From: Larix sibirica
Taxonomy: Eukaryota; Streptophyta; Pinopsida; Pinales; Pinaceae
NCBI GenBank assembly: GCA_004151065.3
Contig: NWUY0304290664.1
Span: forward strand, 1-14,555
Direction of reading: 5' to 3'
Length of the DNA: 14,555 nucleotides
How positions within the stretch are numbered: position 1 is the first letter of the stretch; each line of letters begins with the position of its first letter. This document shows positions 8,462-14,555 of this stretch, piece after piece. The notes under the pieces are model-generated. The model was given only the letters and a program-made list of their open reading frames with translations. It had not been told where the DNA came from and made no database searches. The position numbers and the translations under genes were made by a program.

Positions 8462-8755
8462 ATGCTCCCACCTCTACTACCTCTGTTGCTGGTGCTGGTA
8501 GTTCTGCTGGGTCTACTGCTACTGGAACCTCTTAATCACTTGCTTTACCAATCGCATCGACTGCTTCATCAACGGCTGAACCAACTGGCTCAACATTGGC
8601 TGGCTCTACAGGATCTACTGGTTCAACGACTGGATCCGGATCAAATGCGAGATATGATGAAACTAGTGAAAAAACCGGATAAACATCTAGCTCTGCTGCT
8701 GTATCTTCTTCTGGGACTGGTGCTTTCACTACTGCATCATCTTGAAAAGAATTGA
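8462..8755 (+). CDS. 97-codon Leu-rich ORF, probably a frame by-product
   Basis: Residues 2-22 are almost pure Leu/Val/Pro (PPLLPLLLVLVVLLGLLLLEP), which would make a strong membrane segment, and the remainder is Leu-rich with His, Gln and Lys and ends in another Leu run. I think it is a shadow: shifting the GCT/ACT/GGT/TCT triplets of this block by one base turns them into CTN leucine codons. An antisense acidic frame at 8532-8729 arises the same way. Small hydrophobic chimeric ORFs of this look are known in cytoplasmic male sterility in plants, but no mitochondrial gene fragment or promoter is recognised here. Confidence 0.12.
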   Translation: MLPPLLPLLLVLVVLLGLLLLEPLNHLLYQSHRLLHQRLNQLAQHWLALQDLLVQRLDPDQMRDMMKLVKKPDKHLALLLYLLLGLVLSLLHHLEKN

Positions 8756-8867
8756 CAGAAGCACGATCACGAAGGCCTGGATCTCGTTCTCTACAGTATG
8801 GCTCTCGATCTTTACTACGAGCATCTGACTCTGTATCTGGATCTATTACTGACTGGCAGCTCTGGGT

Positions 8868-9221
8868 ATGGATCTAGGTATGTATATGCTACTCGTGCTA
8901 GTGGATAAGCTTCACCCCGGACTACCTTTTTTGCAATTGGTGATGCTACTACTTATGGTATCTACCCTTGCTTATGCTGCTCCTGCACCTTTAACTGAAT
9001 CTACTACTGTACTACTGGTGGATATGCAATTAGACCTGCTCCTGCTTCTGTTACCTCTGCACCTGCGCATCTGCATATGGATTTGGAACCGAACGAAGGT
9101 CGTTGTGGATATTTTATCTCCACTTACGGGAACTGCTGCTCTAGCTGCCTACTATAAGCCTAGCTGTATATGCATGCAATGGGGGCTTTTGGATTTGTTA
9201 CTGGTGGTTCTCGATCTTTAA
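8868..9221 (+). CDS. 117-codon Leu-rich ORF, probably a frame by-product
   Basis: The predicted product has several hydrophobic stretches rich in Leu, Val and Met (around residues 5-12, 18-35, 54-70 and 105-117). Like the 8462-8755 frame, it reads the triplet-periodic DNA one base out of its Ser/Thr/Gly/Ala phase. I recognise no domain. It is the second-longest frame in the window, but its length follows from the triplet bias, which removes stops in several phases at once. A real membrane protein cannot be excluded without transcript data. Confidence 0.12.
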   Translation: MDLGMYMLLVLVDKLHPGLPFLQLVMLLLMVSTLAYAAPAPLTESTTVLLVDMQLDLLLLLLPLHLRICIWIWNRTKVVVDILSPLTGTAALAAYYKPSCICMQWGLLDLLLVVLDL

Positions 9222-9337
9222 CAGAATAAAAAGCTTAATCAACTGGATCAATCCACTGCATAAACAGAATCTACTAAATAAGCTACTGGTAAACTAGTGC
9301 TGTAGGATCCGTATATGGCTCTATATATGATGCTACC

Positions 9338-9373
9338 TTTGTATTTGCCTTTGCCTTTGCTCCTGTCTTTGCT
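9338..9373 (+). repeat. Hexamer repeat TTTGCC
   Basis: Six consecutive hexamers read TTTGTA, TTTGCC, TTTGCC, TTTGCT, CCTGTC, TTTGCT. This is the clearest true tandem inside the triplet-periodic block and shows that short-unit slippage has acted there. Confidence 0.7.
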
Positions 9374-10294
9374 ATTGGTGATGGGTATGAATCTGGATCA
9401 CGATCAGGAACTGGGTCTGGATCTAATAACTGGAAAGTATGCTACTATGATAAGTAAGCAATTGGATCATATGGAACTGGTGCTATAGGTGCCGTAGCCT
9501 TTGCTTCACCGACTGGATCATCCGGAACTGGATGGATCTGCTACTGTAAGATATGCTGCTGGTGGTCCAAGATCAACGAAGTCAACGGTACAATCAACAG
9601 AATCAACAGATAAGCATCAACGTAAGCAACGTAAGCAGCTGCTGGATCGAGGTGGCTTTCTGGCTTTGGCTGTGTTATGCTAGGTCTTTATATGGTGCTT
9701 CCGTGGTTTGATTAAGTAAAGGCACCTTTCCATCATGTAAGGAAGGAACTTGCCTTAGAGTTCTTTGGATTACCCATTGCAAAGTAAAAAGTTAAGCGTA
9801 TATATTATATATATATTCTTAGGTATACTACTAGCGTAGGTAAAGTAAGCTGTAGCCCACATGCTGCACTATAACTAATGGAAAAAGGGGAATCCTGGCT
9901 AGCTACTTACTGGCTAGCTAACAGACCCGAGGGTAGTATAGTAAGGAATTTGCTATTGGCTTTAGAGCGACCCCCTTTTTTCCCTCGGGAGGGCTGTCAG
10001 AGCAATAACATAGCCAATATGTAAAGCTAATGTTGTGATATATGGGCTTGCCTCTACTCTATAAGCATAATTTGAATTAAGGAAGGGACTTATTCATAGC
10101 AGCATAGTTATTCTCTGCCGCCGATGCCTTGGGGCTGCCTATATGCAATATGCAACAGCCAGCAAATAAAATATGGGAAGCCTACCAAATGAGATAACTA
10201 TCCTATATTCTGAGCAGTCCCCTTCTCCACTACTACACCACTAGTTAATATTGCCCTTATTGTTTCTTAGCTGTGGAAAAAAACGTAGATATTT

Positions 10295-10319
10295 GATCAT
10301 ATATATATATATATTGATC
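10295..10319. repeat. GATCA-(AT)n-TGATC inverted repeat
   Basis: GATCA and TGATC flank an alternating AT core, giving a 25-bp near-palindrome. It could form a cruciform. No function is shown. Confidence 0.7.
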
Positions 10320-10591
10320 CTACTATGGTGGGTTCCTGACGCGGATTTCGCGGACTTCGAATCGTGAGCGAACAGAGTGGTGGAAGCTGGCAAGACATCG
10401 GGTGAACAGGAACAACAAGCAAATCAAAATTATTTTAGTATTATACAGTTGTTAGAACTTGCACGTACGAGCTTCAGTGTGCCTATTAACTGTACGGACT
10501 ATAGGGCACGAACTAGCTGTGGGAGTAGTCCCCCATTTTTTGGATTAGTCCCCATCTATTAGCTCGAGTGAAGGGTATATGTAGGAGTATC

Positions 10592-10609
10592 TCCCATTGG
10601 ATTATTCCC
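10592..10609 (+). repeat. CCCATTGGATTATT family, copy 1
   Basis: TCCCATTGGATTATT is identical at 10592-10606 and 11969-11983, and both copies are soon followed by CCC. Weaker relatives are CTCATTGGATTAG near 10668 and TTTTTTGGATTAGTCCCCAT near 10538. The family is confined to the spacer between 10.5 and 12 kb. Confidence 0.6.
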
Positions 10610-11620
10610 ATTGATTATTTTTATTATTCCTCCCCATTGCACTGTAGTATAATTAGCAGCCTCTCATTGGATTAGTGGAATAGCCTGCCTGATTATAAGC
10701 AGATTATAGAGCTACCCGTAGGATAATAGCAACGCAGTATCGGCATACATAATAAAACCCTGTGGACAAAACAATGTGACTGGATGATAACTGGCTATGG
10801 GCAAATGGCCTCACCGTACCCATCAAGTTAAATGTCTCAATGTGATATAATATAGTAGCAGGTTGTAAAGGTAGAGCCAGTGGAATTATATCCAGATTTC
10901 TTCTTCCGTTTTTTATTATAACTTGGACCTAGTGGAACTAGATTCGTTATAATAAAGAATCGCAAGAGGTAAGAGGAGACCATGCTTAGTAGCTAAGCTA
11001 AGGCCAAGGCTTATGCAACTAGTTTAACTAACTAAAGAGGCGAGTCAAATTGAATGGGCAAGTGAAACGACCCTCTGACAATCAATAGGGAATGTTTTTT
11101 ATTCTTTTCCCTGACTTCGATATTTGGCAAGGACTATATATAGTATTGAAACTATTCAATCAATATATGAAATAGGCCTGGACACTGGAGGTCTGAAACC
11201 TTAGGGTCTGGACATAATAGAAGACCTGAAACAGCAATAGGAGGAACGTGCCTGAAGAGCTTTGTAAATGATTTATTTATACTGGGATAGTTCACCTACG
11301 GCTAATTAGAACTATACTATATTTAACTATACCATATGGATTCTTCCCAATGAGCAGAGTCTGCCTCTATCGGATTTGTATGACCTAAAACTTATAAAAA
11401 TTATATGCTATGTAGCTTTCGTGTAACCTCATCATCGGACCTATACGTGGTGTATCCTTTTGGTAGCTATAAGTTCGGGGTTAACAAATGAGGAGCCCGA
11501 ATACGCATCAACGTACGTATTGATTTCTTTTTACACAATAGATTAGTGCATAGAAACCATCTGGCACTTACTGGCATATTTACAGACATGGAGTAGGAGT
11601 AGTACCGGCAGTGGATAACC

Positions 11621-11636
11621 ACCTACCTACCTACCT
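11621..11636 (+). repeat. (ACCT)4 microsatellite
   Basis: Four exact ACCT units. This is a short simple-sequence repeat, likely polymorphic between individuals. Confidence 0.85.
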
Positions 11637-11829
11637 GGGTATCCTACCAGCCATATTAGTATATTATTTGATCGGAATAATCACATACATATGAGATCAG
11701 ATCTATATTTTCTCGTTTAGTAGTAGCAGAGTAGTAGGGAATATTTATAGCGGATTAGAGCTAGCTCCTGATATTATTACCAATAGTATATTAGATACCT
11801 AGGAGGTATATGAAGCGGTATAACGCACC

Positions 11830-11861
11830 CTTAATTATCGCAACCTACCTTAACTATCGCA
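11830..11861 (+). repeat. Tandem duplication CTTAAYTATCGCA
   Basis: CTTAATTATCGCA (11830-11842) and CTTAACTATCGCA (11849-11861) differ at one base and have a 19-bp period, the joining bases being ACCTAC. A recent local duplication is likely. Confidence 0.7.
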
Positions 11862-12200
11862 GTAGTAGTTACCAATGGCCCATGTTCGGTCCCACCACAC
11901 CCAACACAGCAGAAGACCTATGGATACAGGAGTAGTAAATCCCATACATACATATGGGTGGATTGGAGTCCCATTGGATTATTTCCCTTATTCCCTGTGG
12001 AAAAAACCCCTGACACGGTGTAACGAGAACAGACAGGGGGCACCATCCAAATACTCCTCCCTTTTAATCGAACAGTTAACACGCCTGCTTAAAATCACGA
12101 CTTCATTCCTGGGAGCATGGGAGATAATAATTGAAAACAGCACGTATAAAAACTCCTTAACAACTTTCCGGGCTTAATCGAGAACAGGTAACGAAAGTGT

Positions 12201-12985
12201 AATCACCTATTGTTCGCTTTTTTCCGTACCTTCCCGTACTTCTTCTTATGGCTCATAGTAGTAGCATGGCTTGAACAACTCTATGTAACTTAGTGCATGG
12301 GGATATCCTCCCACCGGTGGAGCTGTGAAGGATGGACAGGAATACAAAGTTAGGATTTATGTTACTTTCTTTCCTGCCAGCACGCTCGAGTTAGATTAGT
12401 TGGATAGCCCGTTATAAAAATGGTTGTCTACGTGAGAACTGTTCTCTTTAACACGTACCAGAAATGACGGTGTTTTTATAGTACCAGTTCAATTTTTCAA
12501 GTGGTGGTGGCACCCGTTGCAATGGTGCGTGGTGCCTAGTTGAATTTTATGGTTAGTTTGGCCTTGGAAAGTATGGTTAGAGACTGGCCCTTGTAATTTA
12601 CTTTTACTTTGGAAAGGGTCGTGTCAATGGTGTTATACGGTAGAGCAACATTCCCCTTGACCTTGGTTGGGTCATACTGCTTTAACCCGGGATGGATGGA
12701 GGAACGTTTACACTGCGGGTTAATTAATAATTAGCAAATAATACTTCCCCCTGGACGAGAAGTGCTAACGCCTTAACCCTTCAGCCCGCTACAGATACAG
12801 AGCTGCCGCTACCTGGGGGAGGGATGTGGGAAACAATATAATGCATATGCTTTATAATGTGCGAGTTGCCATCTATATCTTGATACGGATTCCTCGTAAT
12901 ACGCTTTTTACTAAGCTACAGGTCGGAGCAGGCAACCTGTTGGCTTGATACAGATTTAACAACACAGCAGTCCATATAAACATTC
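12201..12985. other. Gene-free spacer
   Basis: Nothing genic was seen in this stretch apart from the end of a weak antisense frame (12956 onward). It holds a 10-bp palindrome CCACCGGTGG at 12311-12320 and the first copy of a 14-bp repeat at 12660-12673. GGTAGAGCAAC near 12640 recalls the D-arm of a tRNA, but no anticodon stem or T-loop follows. Confidence 0.5.
12660..12673 (+). repeat. ACCTTGGTTGGGTC, 14-bp direct repeat
   Basis: The sequence is repeated exactly at 12986-12999, 326 bp downstream and in the same orientation. The flanks are not conserved, so it is a short dispersed repeat of the kind that seeds microhomology recombination. Confidence 0.7.
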
Positions 12986-12988
12986 ACC

Positions 12989-13324
12989 TTGGTTGGGTCC
13001 CCGTTCCGAGCTATAGTTGGACATAGCTATATGAGCTGGCCCCCCGGGTATCTTTTCATAATTATGGATGGGGTGCTTTTTTTGATGGATGGCATAAAGG
13101 GTTTCCGATCGGAGATCTATGAATCGCAGGTGGTATCTATTTTCATGGTTTACTCCTACCTCTTGCAAGCGTCCTTCCCTACGTGTAGTTGGATGGCCGA
13201 ATCCGGGTCCACTATAGGGAAATCGGCTCGGGTTACTGTTGGACAAAGCTCCTGCAGAGGGATAAGCTCCCTACGGTATAGGATTTATCCATGTAAAACA
13301 CGAGGATTTATACACCGACCATGA
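12989..13324 (+). CDS. Unrecognised 111-codon ORF, doubtful
   Basis: I do not recognise the product. It has a moderately hydrophobic stretch around residues 20-35 and another around 48-60, then a Ser/Gly/Arg-rich tail. An opposed 96-codon frame covers 12956-13246 on the minus strand, so at most one can be real. A frame of this size is near the chance expectation for the whole window. There is no promoter, motif or neighbour to support it. It overlaps the second copy of the ACCTTGGTTGGGTC repeat at its 5' end, which would fit a chimeric mitochondrial ORF but does not show one. Confidence 0.1.
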   Translation: MVGSPFRAIVGHSYMSWPPGYLFIIMDGVLFLMDGIKGFRSEIYESQVVSIFMVYSYLLQASFPTCSWMAESGSTIGKSARVTVGQSSCRGISSLRYRIYPCKTRGFIHRP

Positions 13325-13564
13325 ATGAACTATCGTTGCGAAGGACCCAGACGGCCTATATTTGGGATTGGCCACCTATGGGCATTAATACATTGTTTCA
13401 TGCGTTAGCTGGGCTCTAGTTCCGGTAAACCGAGGATGAGCATTCGTTGTTTACTATTTTTTCTTCCCCCTCTGCAGCGAACAGCGAACAGAAGCCACCT
13501 TTACCCGCCCAAGCTAGCTTTATCAACATAGGTTTAATAATTCTAATTATTCGCCCAATTTAAC

Positions 13565-13605
13565 CGCCCGTAAGGTAATTTAGTAAGGCTCGCCCGTAAG
13601 CGAGC
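13565..13605 (+). other. Hairpin with duplicated CGCCCGTAAG
   Basis: CGCCCGTAAG occurs at 13565-13574 and 13591-13600. In the second copy, GCTCGC (13588-13593) pairs with GCGAGC (13600-13605) around the loop CCGTAA. AACCGC at 13562 could alternatively pair with GCGGTT at 13604, so two structures compete. A processing or 3'-end structure is possible. Confidence 0.5.
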
Positions 13606-13666
13606 GGTTGTTGATTCGTATTTTTATTTGAGGTGGCCTATCCAAAGACTTAATGAAGGGTTTAGC

Positions 13667-13694
13667 CCTGATCCCGTCTGTAAATGGGATCAGG
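13667..13694 (+). other. Perfect 9-bp hairpin
   Basis: CCTGATCCC (13667-13675) pairs perfectly with GGGATCAGG (13686-13694) around a 10-nt loop GTCTGTAAAT. This is the longest perfect GC-containing stem I found in the window. It lies within a 64-codon minus-strand frame (13580-13774) that has no recognisable domain. No T-run follows on either strand. Confidence 0.7.
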
Positions 13695-13863
13695 CAAGTA
13701 AGTACAGTAGTAACTCTCGAAGCAAGATTGGATCGAAAAAGAAAAGGAACATGAAATAGCATCCACTTGTTCAATTTGTCTACTTTTATTCAGGGTTGAG
13801 GGATTTCATTCGATCTATCTGAGCTGGACCAGGCGGATTATCTATCTGAACTGAGGCACCAAT

Positions 13864-14097
13864 GTGTTAATGCTTCTACCACCCCGACCGGTTTATACTA
13901 TTGGTGGCTACCTATCTGAGGCACCTCTAAAGGATCAACCTGGATTGCTACCATGTGGGGAGCTCTTATTATATGATAGGGCTAGCGTTGCTTTTGCCTG
14001 CTTGGTACTTGCTGGTTTGAGGGTTTCACACTCCTATATTCCAACAACTGCTCATATTCTAATAGAAGGCTTTCACACGAGTCTACTGCACTTCTGA
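13864..14097 (+). CDS. Unrecognised 77-codon ORF, doubtful
   Basis: The predicted product is fairly hydrophobic, with a possible membrane segment around residues 42-54 (SVAFACLVLAGLRV) and a natural-looking residue mix compared with other frames here. No domain is recognised and there is no start signal that can be judged. Just upstream, TCTATCTGA occurs at about 13815 and 13840 and CTATCTGAGGCACC again inside the frame, so part of it is repeat-derived. It may be chance or a fragment of captured DNA. Confidence 0.12.
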   Translation: MLMLLPPRPVYTIGGYLSEAPLKDQPGLLPCGELLLYDRASVAFACLVLAGLRVSHSYIPTTAHILIEGFHTSLLHF

Positions 14098-14139
14098 CCG
14101 GATAATAACGATGAGGTTTGCAATGGGGAGAGGATTCCC

Positions 14140-14323
14140 CTCGACCGATAGGGCTCGACCTATATTATAGGGAAAAAAGATCAGGATAGGTCTATCTCCT
14201 TCGGACCTGCTCTCTATCTCTCCATACTGAAGGGAGAAGGCTCGACCAAAGGGGGGGGATTCTATTTAGGGCCCCTATTATATTCTAGGCTCCTTCGGAC
14301 CCTCGACCACTCGACCTGCTCTC
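14140..14323 (+). repeat. CTCGACC / CTCCTTCGGACC repeat cluster
   Basis: CTCGACC occurs five times on one strand (14140, 14154, 14241, 14302, 14310). CTCCTTCGGACC occurs twice (14196 and 14290), and ACCTGCTCTC occurs twice (14205 and 14314). The units are shuffled rather than in regular tandem. They sit between a G8 run (14251-14258) and AT-rich linkers. CTTCGG words link this cluster to the circle joint 200 bp away. Confidence 0.7.
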
Positions 14324-14374
14324 CCTTTATCAACAACATGACAGTATTCTGACGTATGTAATAATGAACTAACC

Positions 14375-14398
14375 TTTTTTTTTATGTGCGCGCGCGCA
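14375..14398. repeat. T9 tract and TG(CG)n palindrome
   Basis: Nine T (14375-14383) are followed by TGCGCGCGCGCA (14387-14398), a perfect 12-bp palindrome with five GC repeats. Alternating GC of this kind can adopt Z-DNA or a hairpin. It lies about 120 bp before the circle joint. Confidence 0.75.
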
Positions 14399-14451
14399 GA
14401 GTGGTAAACTTTAATAAAGAAAGGGTAAGGCGATCCCCTGACGCCCAGTCC

Positions 14452-14481
14452 TGTTAGTCAATTTTCCACCTTCTAAGGGCC
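14452..14481 (+). repeat. 30-bp imperfect direct repeat, copy 2
   Basis: Matches 73-102 with 26 of 30 positions identical and the same orientation. Together they bracket the repeat cluster at the joint. Confidence 0.75.
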
Positions 14482-14511
14482 AGGTTCGTTCGACCTTTCT
14501 CTCACCATTAT

Positions 14512-14555
14512 ACGCCCTTGCCCTCCCTTGCCCTCCCTTCGGTCAAGCAAGTATA
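14512..14555. repeat. Terminal direct repeat, right copy (circle joint)
   Basis: Base-for-base identical to positions 1-44; see that entry. The sequence therefore continues from 14555 into 45 if the molecule is circular. Confidence 0.9.

Larger units (their letters stand above)
8333..9690 (+). other. Degenerate triplet-periodic block (Ser/Thr/Gly/Ala-like)
   Basis: For about 1.3 kb the + strand is built from a small set of triplets: ACT, GCT, GGT, GAT, GGA, TCT, TCA, GTT, CCT and TAT. Read in phase it gives Ser/Thr/Gly/Ala-rich text such as VAGAGSSAGSTATGTS. The phase changes repeatedly: one frame from 8333, another at 8424, another at 8470-8860, another from 8861, and so on. Between 8470 and 8874 one frame has 135 codons with only three stops (8533, 8680, 8743). 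There is no exact unit, only words such as GGATCT, ACTGGATC and AATCAACAGA. It may be a decayed low-complexity coding region or an expanded triplet satellite. Its structure explains the overlapping ORFs here on both strands. Confidence 0.6.
9691..12200. other. AT-rich spacer with short dispersed word families
   Basis: No recognisable gene is present. ATG frames at 10377-10562 (61 codons) and 11875-12177 (100 codons) have no motif I know. Recurrent words are CCCATTGGATTATT, TAGTAG (about 11590-12260), ATTTATAGC[AG]GATT (11745; also 7562) and CTGGCTAGCTA (9895 and 9910). The stretch 10330-10390 is GC-rich (GACGCGGATTTCGCGGACTTCG) and was checked for an rRNA or tRNA match, but none could be supported. 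Confidence 0.55.

Noticed and set aside
10330-10390. GC-rich stretch reminiscent of rRNA or a tRNA T-arm (GGACTTCGAATCG)
   Set aside because: No flanking cloverleaf or extended rRNA-like sequence could be recognised.
11875-12177. 100-codon ORF
   Set aside because: Considered as a mitovirus- or plasmid-derived remnant, but no polymerase motif is present; part of it is the CCCATTGGATTATT repeat.
12630-12660. tRNA D-arm-like GGTAGAGCAAC
   Set aside because: No anticodon stem, T-loop or acceptor stem in the right places on either strand.
12956-13246. 96-codon minus-strand ORF opposite 12989-13324
   Set aside because: Overlaps the longer opposed frame almost fully and has no recognisable motif; likely a chance frame.

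Overview
The window is almost certainly not bacterial, viral or ordinary nuclear genic DNA. No tRNA, rRNA or recognisable protein gene can be supported. The longest ATG-to-stop frame is only 122 codons, which is about what chance gives in DNA this long. The intermediate base composition, short dispersed repeats, small GC-rich hairpins (CTTCGG and CTTGCCCT types), AT-alternating tracts and lack of dense genes best fit a land-plant mitochondrial chromosome. Multi-circular plant mitochondrial genomes are known to contain gene-free ('empty') chromosomes. The assignment is inference (about 0.6); no diagnostic mitochondrial gene is present to prove it.

The first 44 bases are identical to the last 44, so the record reads as one circle-mapping molecule with a unit length of 14,511 bp, opened inside a C/T-rich short-repeat cluster. 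A 30-bp imperfect repeat flanks this joint on both sides.

Layout. 45-2590: spacer with small unsupported ORFs. About 2590-2900: a hairpin-rich stretch with a GTGCGACT motif that could be the 5' end of a decayed group II intron, followed by the longest ORF (3040-3408). 3409-6590: spacer with a 90-bp internal duplication, a strong hairpin (4226-4245), AT tracts and a pyrimidine-rich strand (4420-4680). 6600-6840: a short, codon-like triplet-periodic stretch. 7113-7149: an (AAAAC)n/poly-A tract. 7150-8325: AT-rich, low-repeat DNA that looks nuclear. 8333-9690: the most striking part, about 1.3 kb of degenerate triplet-periodic DNA (ACT, GCT, GGT, GGA, TCT, TCA) whose phase shifts several times. 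9690-12200: AT-rich spacer with CCCATTGGATTATT and TAGTAG families. 12200-14130: spacer with hairpins and weak ORFs. 14140-14323: a CTCGACC/CTCCTTCGGACC cluster. 14375-14398: a T9 tract followed by a (GC)5 palindrome.

No set of genes working together can be described. If the molecule is maintained, its content appears to be replication, recombination or repeat sequence plus captured and decaying DNA, with at most a few small ORFs of unknown status.
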